DNA of 64,000 nucleotides from assembly GCA_037127255.1 (NCBI GenBank), contig JBANSL010000004.1, forward strand, positions 85,766,627-85,830,626. The letters are read 5' to 3'. The position numbers and the translations under genes were made by a program. Shown here one piece after another: positions 1 through 14,575 of this stretch. Within the stretch, counting starts at the first letter, position 1; each line of letters opens with the position of its first letter. The stretch is from Persicaria tinctoria (lineage: Eukaryota > Streptophyta > Magnoliopsida > Caryophyllales > Polygonaceae). Under the pieces are notes generated by a model. It did not search any database. It was not told the origin of the DNA and saw only the letters and a program-made list of their open reading frames with translations.

Positions 1-157
1 TGGAGTGGGAAGGAATTTACACTGGATACTTGACTAGGATTCTGTCCCACTCTACCATTTGACTGATAATTTGGTTGGATAATTTGGTTATGTCATGCAG
101 AATAGATTAGAAGCACCTTTTACTTATACATGGAGCTAAATATCTCTTTTCCGACAG
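1..157 (+). other. Intron sequence upstream of the first visible DXO1 exon
   Basis: T-rich sequence ending in a pyrimidine tract and acceptor (tctcttttccgacag, ending at 157). It has no continuing reading frame in phase with the following exon, so it is read as the 3' part of an intron of the DXO1-like gene. Confidence 0.6.
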
Positions 158-2977
158 ATTTTGGCCACTGCTTACATCAGGAATGAACCATGGGAAATGG
201 GGGTGCATAAAAGAAATGGGGTGGTCTATCTCGATGTACACAAACTACCTGAAAGGCCAATGAATGAGAGAGATCGTCGAAGGTGGCGAGTCTTTTCATT
301 GAAAAGTTGTTTACATGTTTTCTGTGCTGAACAGCCTGAACTTGTTCATGATCTATTTATTGAGCACACCTGATTGCTCAAGTCCCGAAATGTCAGTATT
401 TGACAGCTTGAATTTTCTTGATTTTACATAAAATTACTCGACTTGCTTATTTTTGGTAGTACAGCTGTATGATTAAGTTTCACTTCCCTATTCCTGTTCA
501 CTGTTCCCTTTGGTAGGAAACTTAATCTGGGTGTGAGTGTGACTCTACCTTGTTGCCCATAGAAAGAATATATTTTTTGGTTGTTAGTTGTTTTTGATAA
601 CACATTCTCGGTGTCCTATATGAGGTAGATTTGCAGCATCTGGCTAGTTTGTGCAGAGATATGAAGATGGTATGCTTTGTTGGCCTGTGCAAAGAGTTCT
701 TTTTCTTTTCTTTTTAATAATGATGTATTTAGCTTTTATATATTGTGCACATCAGATGACTGAGCTTACTGACTTGCCAAAATTTCCACTCTTATCTCAT
801 TATGAATTTGGGTTTTGCATTTTGAAACTTCACTCAGCCTACCCGGGTTGCCCCTGCTGACTGAAGGCTATGTATTTTGTGGGTTAAGTAAATGATTGCA
901 AAAGTTTATCCTTTTTTGTTTGTTGATTTCAGGTGTTACTGGGGATACTGCTTTGAGGTCCTTGCAACTGAATCTCCTAGAAGGGATGGGGAAAGGATAC
1001 ATCATGTTGACTCCAATGTGGAATATTGTGCTGTCATCAAAACAAAATTAGGTGCACACCGTATATTGATGGGTGCTGAAATGGATTGCCATGATGTAAC
1101 GGACAATGGAGGAAAGTATTATATAGAGCTGAAGACATCCCGTGAGGTTGTCTACCTGTCTGCATCAGATCCTATTTTTGTCTTGACTTGTACATTTCTC
1201 AAGTATAATGTTCTTTCTCTCCTTTTCCATACAGTTGGATTATCATACTGAAGAAAGATTCGAAAGAGAGAAGCTGCTCAAATTCTGGGTATATTTTGAT
1301 ATTACATACTTATTTATCAACCTATTTGTAATCCATCTTAAAGCGGGTTTTGGGAGATTGTATCCATCTTACCCTGAGCATACCGAGAGGGTGTTTCTTT
1401 AAGACCCAAAGAAGGCAAGAGTCTGTTCGAATTTAGCCATGTGACAAAAATAAATGAATTTAGTAGAAATACCCCCAAAATAGAGGCATGATATAAAAAG
1501 CATGACAGGCTTTGTGATATTATCCTTTAAGACTATTTTGCCGATCTTATCATGCGTGATAGTACATAGTATCCCCCCTTTATCTAACTCCAACCCTAAC
1601 CCACTGTCCCACCCCACCCCACCCTCTGGAAAGAAAAAGGGAAAAAGAAAATAATTACTGATATAGTGGGAATTTTTTTTCACACTTCGATTTGTGTTTG
1701 CAGATCCAGTCGTTTCTGGCAGGAGTGCCATACATCGTTATTGGATTCAGGTAACTTTGTTCTTTGTTCGTATATCTGTATCATTTTAAGACAGAAAGCT
1801 GTCAAGTGCGACTTTTACTTTTCAGAAGTAAAATGGTGCGATGTCAAATTCCATTAATATGGAACCATCATTTATTTCAGACTGATCTGCAAAATGAAAA
1901 TCTATTACCCATCACTGATCACTGCCATTCCATTAGGTCCATAGTCTTCGGAGCAATATACACTTATCTCGCCTTCTTCTCAAGAACTCTTTTTAATTGT
2001 AAAACAATTTGCATTCCAGTGGCATCCTTTTGCCCCCAAAAAAGGCATGTTCAGGATTTACTGAAAATACTGAAGTATTTCTCTTACAGCCATTTATGAG
2101 TGCAACCGATTGAAATCTGTTTATAGATTAGCTAATCGTTCATGGAGCTTGGTAAAAGATTTCCCTTACAAACATTTATCCATTTTCTTCCTTTTTTCTT
2201 TCATAGCAAGTGTATGATTAAAGACTGACTTGAGCAATGTTGTTGGTCGTTGCTTTGTTTAAATTGTTTCTTCGTTCCTCTAGTCATTTTGGTGACGCGA
2301 ATGTTGTTTCTCAAGCTATGATTTGTTATTGCGCAGGGATGATGCGGGTAGGCTGGTTCGCGTTGAAAGAGTAAGAACCCAAGAGATAACCCACCGTGTA
2401 AAAATGAAAAACTATTGGCAGGTAAGATTACAAGACATTGATCATAAAATAAATCTTTAGGGTCTGATAGCTTGACTACTATCTATTTGAAAAAGATTTT
2501 TTAGTGATGCTAATTTTTTAGCACCATAACTTGTTTTGTTAGGATTCATATATTTTGTATCAACTCTGAATATGTGGCTGCCCTTTGTTCTTCATGTATT
2601 ATTGGATTTTTCAAGATACGAAAGTTATTCTCAATCACAGTCTGATACAGTATTTTTTTTATTCTGAATTTTTTTTGCTAGGGTGGAGTGTGCTTAGCAT
2701 TTGCTGATGAGGTACTTTGCTGGCTGTATGGAACAGTCAAAGAGAGTAAGACTCGGACTTCCCCTTCAATCGCTATTACTGATGTCTTTAGCAAGAAATT
2801 GCCTTTTGGTCTTTTACCACTGCCCATTGCTTCACAGTCTCTCCCGTTTTTTTCACATTTGCAGATGAAGACTACCTTTTGCGCTTTGCTCCACCCTTCA
2901 CTCGTTTGGAGCTTCTCAAAGCAGACTCCTGCCCTGATGTGATCACCTTCCACTCGGAGCAAATGCAGAACTTGTAG
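158..2977 (+). CDS. DXO1: DXO/Rai1-family decapping exoribonuclease, 3' part (7 exons)
   Basis: Family role: removes incomplete or NAD caps from RNA 5' ends and degrades the RNA. Exons, all GT..AG and in phase: 158-282, 933-1146, 1235-1288, 1704-1750, 2337-2421, 2682-2745, 2865-2977 (TAG). The first visible exon follows an acceptor at 156-157, so the start codon and N-terminal part lie upstream of the window. Visible family motifs are GYCFE (exon 2), the metal-binding pairs E-M-D in GAEMDC and E-L-K in IELKTS, then a long conserved C-terminus through [17 protein letters not shown] and VKENEDYLLRF. The joined reading frame closely matches what I remember of Arabidopsis DXO1 (At4g17620). No frameshift or internal stop is seen. 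The plant proteins have an extra N-terminal extension that cannot be judged here. Confidence 0.9.
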
Positions 2978-5019
2978 AATTCAGAGATACTGCCGAAAAC
3001 AGCATAACCCTAAATTATATTTCAAGAACGGTATAAAATGTAGCATAAGATTTTCAACTTAGACGGCAATTTTGGCTTGTTTTGTGCCAAATGTAAGTTG
3101 AAAGGACTACTTTTGGACTCTTAGGCGACGAGGATACACCAAAAACATCCTCCAAAAAAAATCGGCAAACTAGGACTCCCAATTAGTAGTCAGCCTTTTG
3201 GGGGCAGTGCTCTATGTATTGTATTTCAGTACACTGGAAACACTCTTTCTTGTGGTTTTGATTGATCATTTAAGCTGAAATGAAATCATAGGATATGACA
3301 TTATATGGAAGGACTATAATCATCGGTTAACCAAGTGTTCACTTGTATCTTCCATTAATCCGTTTTCAAGCTCATTTAGTACCTTATTCGGAGCTTAAAA
3401 TGTTCCAGACAATGTTCATGTAAACAATGTTACAAGCACAAATAAGTAGCTCATCGGCAGCTTACAAGCAATCAATACTCTTATTCACAGCTGCCCATTC
3501 CGAATCTGACCCATTCAGTGTGGTTGACGCGGATCTGGCATCAAACTTTGATAGTCAGTGTGGATGCATAAAAACAAAACAAAGGAACTAACAAACAAAT
3601 GCGAACCAGCTGAGTCATCACGAAAACGAAGGCAGGGGCGGTTACCTTTTCGGTGTGTCAACCGTGTAAATAGGGAGACATGGATTATGGAGAACCACAA
3701 AATGTTTTGGTTCAGGACACTTAGTGTAGGGCCCTTTTGAGCCAAATTTGCTGCTACAAAACAACCAAAAGAGTTGTCTTTTGGTGAAGTGTTCAAACAA
3801 GGCTGAGGAGGATACCGGATGCTCTTTTCTCCCTTTGCTCTTTGGCTTCTTTTGCTTGACAATGAATCCCCGAAAGCATAGTTTATGTCGACTAATCAAC
3901 ATACCGCGAAATTACACCCACCAAAGGATCAAAATTGGCATCAGTTAATGAGAAATTGCACAACTGTTACATGGTAAATATTTTTAACAGTCCATCAAAG
4001 AATCATGAAATATGAGTCTTTTGCTAAAAGAACTTTGTTTTACATATTGATTGTTAGCAATTTCTTATTTAGTCAGTGTTTGTCTTCTTCATCTGGAATT
4101 CTTTATTTGAATGAAAAATAGTTGTTTTTGGTTTAAAAATGAAAATTCGAGTTTCACTCAAACCAACACTATTCCACCTATTAAAATCAAATTTACAATC
4201 CATTTCCTCAAAATAATTTCTACATTTTTAGCACTTGATATGTCACACCCGCTCCGATCAAGAATAAAAATGCCGTTTTAAACTTGAACACAAGTTTTAA
4301 GAAAAATACGTTATCACATTATTAAATGTTCACTCCCCTTGAAAGTCAAATCAATGAACAATTTGAACAAAAGTTATCGATTAAAAAAAATCAATAAAAT
4401 CTCTTAGTACTAATTATTTGCTTAGAAAACTTAAAACGACACTTAGATTTGATCAGAGTGAGTACATAAAAACTATGCTTTGTGGGGAAACACATTTTCA
4501 CGTTTTTCCTAATTTAAGCCATGGAAAACTGATTTTTCAATCCAATTTCAGTTAAAAGTTAAAATAGCTTCTGTTCAGATTGGGCTGAGTCACCAAAAGA
4601 TAAGATTAAATAGACTCCACAAAAATCATTCTATAGGCAAGAAAAAATCCAGTAAATTGTCAATTCAGTGCAAAATAATTTCCAAACAAAACCCCAAAAT
4701 ACATCAGCATCCGACAACAAAAGGGATTTGATCTCACTATTATTTGTTGGTCCACTTTTGCTTTTTCACATCCTGCATTCACAGTCAAGGCCAATTGGCC
4801 AAAGCAATGTCTTTACCCTACCACAACTTCGGATCACCATTCAAATGAGTATTCCTTGAAAGTATCTCAAAATATCAAGATCTGCTATAGTAACACTAAC
4901 ACATATGAGTAGAAAAATCAGCAAGTTAAGGCTGAACATCAACCAAAATTGGCCATGGGATTGTTGGGATTTTCGGTAACCTGCATTCGCCTAATCCCAG
5001 GCAACTAACAACTTGAACA
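2978..5019. other. Intergenic AT-rich region, no gene recognised
   Basis: Contains the probable 3' UTR of the DXO1-like gene in its first few hundred bases. After that there is AT-rich sequence with short, unconserved reading frames on both strands. I see no conserved protein, tRNA or complete transposon. Confidence 0.6.
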
Positions 5020-6189
5020 CACCATAATCGGACATAACTTTCATCCTAAGCAAGTTTTGAACCGCAATGCGAATAATAAAGATCTTAGTCGATGAGTTGA
5101 GGCATCGACACATCACACATGTCTAGGCAAAAATATCTACAGAAACAGAAATCGTCGATTTTTTGGCCAAGAGCCTGATATTTTGAGCCACAATGGCCAA
5201 GCTCCTGGCTTCCTGCAGAGTCATTTTCGATGAAATAGGTAGTATGTGTCGAGCAGAGATGTGTAACATGTGTTGGGGTGGGGGCAGTGGGGCACCACCA
5301 CAAATGGAGCTATCCAAGCTGATGAAAAAAGCATGGATTTTGGTTACTGGCCACATGCTTCAAAAAAATGAACCTCTCCCCTTATCTAAAATGCCCAAGT
5401 GCTTTCCCTTCCACATAAATTTATACGAACAACAGCGCGTTAAATCAGCATAGTGTATGAACGGTTTAGAAGGCTGTGAAAAACAAAGCCACCCAATTAT
5501 TATCGCGCAAAACAACCTCTTGTGCGAAAATAGATAATATGACACAGTACATGAAGGCGAAGTTTTATTTTATCCATTACCTAGAATAAATGAGTTGTAT
5601 GACTGAATTTTACTTTTTAAGTACTTTCCTAACTTCTGCAAAGACCCATCAAAATATTTTTAAAAATCTGAATATAATTCTTACTCCCTTGGATGTTTTT
5701 GTGGAAGAGGTTGATCTCAATGTAGATAAAGGTTTCTTGAATACATCTTACCTGTGAGTTTGATCACACTTATGCAGATGGGTGGCTGCTGTTGCTGCTG
5801 TACAATGAAGGGTGGACTGTGAATGAAAAAAACACGACACGAAAACATGTTAATCTTTAGTCTAATTACAAAAGACTGTAACACAAGATACAAGACATGA
5901 AATTAATGAACATGGTATGGAAGTTGTTGACATGTTTTATCTTCTATACAAGTGGAAGTCGCGATTACTGTCTTAACGCTTTTTACTGTTCATTGCTAAT
6001 TCAACGTCCACCGTGCAAACCAAATCGTGTTTGAACATTCACTTTTCAACCAAAAAAAGCTTGATAAGAACGAAAAGTGTTTCCACGTGTATAGATAGTG
6101 AAGTTGAAAGTGAAATGGTAAGAAGAGCAACTTTAATTGAATTGAATCAGTTGGTAAGCTTGTCCTAATTTTTAAACCAGAGCCCACCA

Positions 6190-6297
6190 AGCTTGTCCCA
6201 TTCTCCAGCAGCAAAGAGTTTTCTTAATAAATACCACACCCAACTCCTTATTCTCATCAACACATTCAAACTCTCAAAGCTTACACCAAATTCAGAA
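6190..6297 (+). promoter_or_regulatory. Probable core promoter / 5' UTR of BAM3 copy 1
   Basis: A conserved block shared with 16160-16269 of copy 2 runs up to the start codon. It includes a TATA-like taataaatacc at about 6224-6234 and a C/T-rich leader. Assignment rests on conservation between duplicates and spacing only; the transcription start is not proven. Confidence 0.35.
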
Positions 6298-9004
<2,707 letters not shown>

Positions 9005-10171
9005 ATAATTCATTACTTATGTTGGATGCTCTTTTGTGTAATCTAGAAGAAGGGACTCATAGAACCTTCATATAGGGTATATATACTATAGGCTGTTTGA
9101 TGCGAGCAAATAAAGAGATAAATTTGTGTTCACATCTCCCAAGTCTGATCAGCATAGCAATCAAAGGAACTGAATTCTGGATTACACGTAACACTGATCC
9201 TATCCTGAAAGTTTTAGCACATAATTTAGATAGGTAGTGGAAGTGCCAGTAAAAAAAATTAGGAATCAAATAAACCATAGTGTACTTTTATAGAGTATTC
9301 ATTACATGAAAGCGATATACAGCATCCTCGCAAATAAATTATATAATCCAGAATGTCACACCTCATTTATTTGAAACCAACATACCCATAACATGTCCCT
9401 AACTTGACATGTGAATTAAGAATCATCACACGCACTTTTATAGAGTATTCATTACATGAAAGCGATATACAGCATCCTCGCAAATAAATTATATAATCCA
9501 GAATGTCACACCTCATTTATTTGGCTTCTGATGGCAGATTTAAGTAAATCAATGAAAAGTACATTCATGATCAAAAGTTGAAATAAGGTTAGATCTGTTA
9601 TGAACATAAAATCAGCCTAGCTACATTTCACTAACCTTACCTCATACCGGAATAACACCGTCCATAATGGATTGGTTCGAATAATCACATTCATAGTTCC
9701 ATCGCCAAGGTTCAAAAATTGAGTCCAAACAGAACTTCAGTAAAGCAGCTAAACAAGCACCAGTTATACTGTCTTACAGAAACATTAGAACCTTGAAGGT
9801 AGTAGCACAGTTTTCCAGCTTGAGAAACATGTACAAGTTTCAGAAGGGTTGCACTTGCAATGCAATACTTGTAATAAACATTTATTGGGCAAAGATACTA
9901 TTAAAAAAAGTTACAAACTTCTAAAGCTAATTTCAGGTTCTTCACCAGATTAAAAAAGATATATAGCTTCTCAGGATTCCATCAAAAGCAGGTATCATCC
10001 GAAAACTTGAATATCTGACATTGCTCCCTGTAAGATAATACTCGGAGTGATTAAAACATAGAAGCTCTCAAAAAAAACAAAAAAGTTCAATCCTTTCTGG
10101 TAAAAAACATGAGCACTGAAATGAACGAGTGGATTTTGCTAATGTGTCAGAAAGAGGGATAAAATACAGAA
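9005..10171. other. Convergent intergenic spacer, unit 1
   Basis: Lies between the stop of BAM3 copy 1 and the stop of the small membrane-protein gene. It is conserved in unit 2 (18577-19904) and so probably holds both 3' UTRs. It contains a 90-bp direct duplication (9284-9373 and 9434-9523). Unit 2 has about 200 bp (about 19135-19375) not present here. Confidence 0.6.
9284..9523. repeat. 90-bp direct repeat pair in unit 1
   Basis: The segment 9284-9373 recurs without visible change at 9434-9523, starting acttttatagagtattc and ending in cctcatttattt. Unit 2 has one copy only (18924-19013), so the duplication arose in unit 1 or was lost from unit 2. Confidence 0.9.
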
Positions 10172-10386
10172 TCAAGAGTGAGGAGGAGGATCAGGGGAGG
10201 AGTTCCCACGGCGGAGATCCTCAATCAGAGCACCGAGCTCCTTGCGAGCAGATTCTCTTCCAAACATGAATCCGTACCTGATAGCAAGAACAAGGAAAGA
10301 AAACCGAAAGAGGATTACCAACAGGAGACGGCAGAGAAGATTCCAGCGGTGACGATTGTGTGAGTGAGAGTGAATTTCTTCTCCAT
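10172..10386 (-). CDS. Small putative membrane protein, copy 1 (2 exons, 57 aa), possibly splicing-impaired
   Basis: Minus-strand exons 10386-10319 and 10277-10172 (TGA) join as TG|G to give a 57-residue protein. It starts MEKKFTLTHTIVTAGIFSAVS, shows one hydrophobic segment (about residues 6-24), then the motif YGFMFGRESARKELG and a Pro-rich tail. I recall very similar short unnamed proteins encoded next to BAM3 in other plants; the function is unknown to me. The two exons are conserved in unit 2, which argues that this is a real gene. The intron here is only 41 bp (10278-10318) against 114 bp in unit 2, below the size plants usually splice. If retained it gives a stop right after Trp23. This copy may therefore be failing or non-functional. 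Confidence 0.7.
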
Positions 10387-10730
10387 CGATTTTGCTACGA
10401 GGGATTCGACAGCAATATGAGCTCTGTAGCAGAAACGGCGGGAGCAGGTTTTTCCTCAGCGACTCAGCCAATTAACAAGCGAACGATTATCCTAGCTTCG
10501 GTGGTGGGTGACCTGTTCCGGTGTTCCTCCCTCTCTCCCTCCGCCCGGCTTCAATGGCGGTCCCGTGCTACTCCCATATTCTTCTCTCAAACCTCAAGAA
10601 CACAAGGCTAACCGGTCAGGCTCGACGTCTGGGCCTAAACTCAATCGGACCTAAACCGGTTCAATATCAAGTCCTTGTAGATTTTTTCGGTCTGGTGCTA
10701 AACCGGTTTAGATCTGATCCGGTTTACGTT

Positions 10731-10843
10731 TTTTTCTCTTGAATTTGATAAATAAATAGCGATTATTCAGAGTTCGAACCATTAACCTATTGGTACTACT
10801 CAAAAGTCCTTTTCGGTTGAGTCATTCCATAATGGTTACATTT
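10731..10843 (-). mobile_element. Short SINE-like insertion in unit 1
   Basis: About 105-113 bp present in unit 1 but absent at the matching place in unit 2 (about 20519-20530). It is flanked by near-repeats ggtttacgtt (10721-10730) and ggttacattt (10834-10843). Read on the minus strand it has a B-box-like GGTTCGAACTC and an A-rich end, as expected of a tRNA-derived SINE fragment. The A box is not clear. Confidence 0.45.
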
Positions 10844-10983
10844 CTTTCTCTTTCTTTTCATACAAAGGAATAATAGGGAGGACAAAACAAAGTATAAAAG
10901 CTATGGTGATTGGTGAATGGCTAACAAATTGAACAAAAATGACAAATGGAGACTAGCCTTCACATGGTGGACGATATGGTATA

Positions 10984-11220
10984 CTCCCTCCGTTCCAAAA
11001 TAAATGCCACTTTTCTTTTCGGCACGTTTTTTAAGGTGTTAAAAACTCTATAAAATATTATTTTTTTAATCAAATTTTTTATATAATTTCATAGTTATTA
11101 CTAATAAGTATAAAATTATATAAAAAAATTTAACTAGAATAATAATATTTTATAGATTTTTTAACTCATTGAAAAACGTGCACTAAAAGTTAAACGACAC
11201 TTATTTTGAAATAGATGGAG
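10984..11220. mobile_element. Stowaway-type MITE (237 bp), unit 1
   Basis: Terminal inverted repeats begin CTCCCTCCGTTCCAAAATAA (left) and, reading inward from the right, CTCCATCTATTTCAAAATAA. It is flanked by TA target-site duplications (10982-10983 and 11221-11222). The interior is a long AT-rich imperfect palindrome. The corresponding site in unit 2 (about 20656) lacks it. Confidence 0.85.
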
Positions 11221-11945
11221 TATTAGAAAACAAATTGAGTTCAATAACGATCAACCGTCACCACCACTTAACAATGTTTTTTAGTGCTTAGTATCGATCC
11301 ACGTGGAAAATTGGCGCCAACCATTTAACTATAACATAGATTTGAGCGAAAGCTCACAACATACAAAACAACTAAACATAAGGACAAGATAAAGCATAGA
11401 GGAGAAAAAACCAAATGGAAAAAACCTCATGGCGAAACTTCCAAACTGAATTTAGATGGCCCAACCCTTTCAAATAGCGGTAGCTCTATCCGTTGTATTA
11501 TACGAGATTAGGAAGGAAAATCTCTAAACATGTCCGAGTTGGCATGGCAACCAGACTCCACTAAAGGAAGAGGTCTTGGCGCGGAGAAGAGAGATTATGA
11601 AAATAGTACAATTCACAAGAAAAAATTACAGATTAAGGGACACTTTTTAATCATCATTAATCACCTAAAGACTAACAGTAGATGCCCTTGCAAATTGAAC
11701 GGATCATATATGTCATATATTCAAAAGCCATAGTGAAGGGTAAGAAATACTCTAAGAACAAGATTTCATGATAAGATATCAAGGTGTTTTTACCATGAAT
11801 GCAATTCAAATTACAGATAAAAATTGCAAGTCTCTTAAGATATGGTGGAGGTAGGCTGGAAAGCTATAGAAGATTGGAAATGGCAAGATGCACATTTTCA
11901 ATGGTCCCAGTAGCCTAGTACATAAGTCGATTAGAGTTTCATCAC

Positions 11946-12794
11946 CAGTGCAGGTCCTATCATTTTATAGACCCACATCGAACTAAAATTTTAAGGGCCC
12001 AATAAACATTAAAAAATAAAAAATTTGTATAACTTTATAAAAATTTTATATTTGAATTATTTTTCAAATTTAAAAAAATAAAAGTAGGTCTATGAATAAA
12101 AAAATAATATACATCAAAAAATTTCAAAAATATAATTGTAGTGAAAACTATTTATTTTTGCTTGGTATCCAGTATAATATGCCCACAAGTACTTAAGTTG
12201 TTATGTAGAGGAGTATTAAAAAATTGTCTAATAATACTGAATATAGTTTTTGTTCTAAGATATCACATATGTGACCTCCTATGACATCACCTGTATATGA
12301 ACTAAAACAAAAAATTTAAAAAGGGGATTTTTTTATAAACAAAAATAAAAGGAAAAATTAGATACATCGAGCATATATGAATAAATAAAAACAATACATT
12401 TTTCTCAAATAAAATAGAAAGAGTTATATATGTAAATTAAATTAAAATAGAAAAGGTAAAAGTACAAAGAATTATGTCTAAATTAAATGAATATATGCTC
12501 CTCTATAAAAACATTAAAAAAAATGAAAAATTTAATGGATAGGAGACCTCTCTATAAAAACAAAAAAAAATGAAAATAGAGAGATTTGTACTCTACACGT
12601 CTACGAATCCAAGTTTTGCTAATATTTAAACTTACCATTGAGTCAAACTCGTATTTTGTTATATTTTTAAAATATATATAATATATATTTTTAAAATATA
12701 TATATATATATATAACATATATTTTTAATGGGCCCCTACCGAATATGGGCCCTGAGCGGTCGCACACCCTGCTCCACCCTTTGGGTCGGCACTA
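11946..12794. mobile_element. Non-autonomous hAT-like DNA transposon (849 bp), unit 1
   Basis: An 8-bp duplication ttcatcac flanks it (11938-11945 and 12795-12802), the size typical of hAT elements. The left end starts CAGTGCAGGTCC; the right end read inward is TAGTGCCGACCC, giving short imperfect inverted repeats. No transposase is encoded; the interior is AT-rich with TA-dinucleotide runs near 12660-12720. Unit 2 has an empty site (ttccatcataaaatc at about 21659), and a third related sequence at about 63890-63945 is also empty. Confidence 0.8.
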
Positions 12795-13239
12795 TTCATC
12801 ACAAAACCAATTGGAAATAGGAAGACTAACTCACTAACTTATATATTAAGGCTTATTTGCTTCGTATAACAATGAAACTGTGCATGCACTAAAAATAGTG
12901 GTTGTGTAATTTTGTTGCATGGAACATTCTTTCTTGTATAGTATTATTTTGAATCCAATTTGTGTCAAACTAAACTTTATTTAGTTGATTCATAAATCAT
13001 GATCATGACTTGATAAATTTTTATGGAATTCAAGAGGAAGAAGAAAAGAGATGTGATCGAAAGCGAGTAGACCGAGGGAGTTGGTTTTATTCATTAATTC
13101 AAGGCAGGTGTAACTTCATATATATGATGATTTCGAACATAGCTAATAAATATGGTCACCGCTTATTCTCCTTAATAGTATGAAATAAGGATTAGATAAT
13201 ATAACATGTACATTCGACAATGTATTATGAAGACTCCAC

Positions 13240-14350
13240 CTTAATTGTAACATCTTGAGACACTAACTTACAAGTTGTTTTTAAGGGTGATGAAAAACAA
13301 AATAGAAGGCCTGGTTTCAAGGTCTTGAAATCAGGACTAAAATGTTTGATCGAATATTATTTTTTCTATGTGTTGATTTGTTTAAGTGTAGGAATTGATT
13401 CAAGGCTGATCATTTGAGCCAAGATTATTTATGGACCTTTCATTGGGCCATAAAGAAATCATTCTGAATCGGATCATATTCAAGGGAATATATATGTATA
13501 TGATCTCCTAACTTTATTAAGTGGAAAGATTCTTTGAACGGTATTTCAGGAAAGAAGGAGAGCTATATAAGGACAAGGGGAAATCATGGCTCTATCAGAT
13601 CTTTCAAAGAGTATATGCATGATCATGGAGAAGATTGCATGCCAAGGATTTGAAAAGAATTGATTAGGAAGGAATTCAAATTTGTTTGGAAAAAAATCAA
13701 ATTCAAACGGCTCTCTCTCAGTCCCTCCTCCATCCTTAAAGGAGAACAACTATATATATAATTGCAAGAAGGTGATCTACAACAACTAAGCAAGCATTCA
13801 TTCTAAAGCGATAAAGTCTTCTTAAAGCATTCGTCGTTCTAGTTTATCTCTTACGTTCTCATAAAGTCTAGTGTTGTTCATTTTTTAGAGTTGAGAGAAA
13901 CACAAGCGCTTATTGTATAAGTCATTAATTTTACATTAAAAGTATCATATACTCGATCTAAGACACACTCCGGTGTGTGGTGGGAGTTTTTATTTCAGTT
14001 GTAAGGTTGAGTGCTAGAATAGAAGCAGTGGAGCTTTGTATAGAAGAAGGGTAGTTCTTCTAGGAAGTTATAGCCTCAAGGAAGTGAAATAAGAAGTGTT
14101 TTGAATCCTACGGGTTGGATAACCCTAGGCGGGGACGTTAGCCAAGTTCGTGCCGAACCTCGTTAACAATTCGTGTGTTCGTCTATTTATATTCCGCATT
14201 TACTTTACATTGTTCGATTTTACTTTGTCAAGATTTAATAGCTATATCAAGGTCTTGACAAGTTGTTTTGAAAATCCGCAAAAAGGTTTTGTTTTGCAAA
14301 AATCTAACATACTCTATTCATTCCCTATTCTAGAGTATTATTCATCGCCT
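13240..14350 (+). mobile_element. LTR-like block present only in unit 1
   Basis: Absent from the matching place in unit 2 (about 22523). It contains sequence typical of the 3' part of plant Copia LTRs: a gggttggataaccctaggcg block followed by a short run resembling gccgaacctcgttaac (about 14118-14166), and ctaaca at about 14305-14311. I could not define both ends or a target-site duplication, so it may be a solo LTR or a degraded fragment. Confidence 0.4.
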
Positions 14351-14575
14351 TATAAACTCTTCATATTATTTTTTCATAAAATAAAATGGGTTTACATTGT
14401 CTAATGTGGATACTTTTATGTGTTATGAGCGTACTTAAGCTCCATATGCAAAACAATAAGTCTTATTGACAATTCATGGATTATAAGCAAAATCTTGTTG
14501 TAGCAGTTATTTTGTCCGATCAACAAATCAAGACTCATCGGATGAAATGGGAATCCATGTATACACAGGGGCAAA

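Noticed and set aside
651..860. Hydrophobic 69-codon frame
   Set aside because: Lies within a DXO1 intron (283-932) and has no similarity I recognise.
3555..3640. C/D snoRNA-like pair (minus-strand TGATGA and CTGA boxes)
   Set aside because: Boxes this short occur by chance; no terminal stem or recognisable guide sequence.
6193..6297. In-frame N-terminal extension of BAM3 copy 1 upstream of 6298
   Set aside because: The equivalent sequence in copy 2 is not open in the same frame, and the ATG at 6298/16270 fits the known protein length.
10172..10471. 99-codon minus-strand frame through the small-gene locus
   Set aside because: It reads the 5' exon in a different frame and through the intron; the alternative spliced 57-residue product is conserved in both duplicates, this frame is not.
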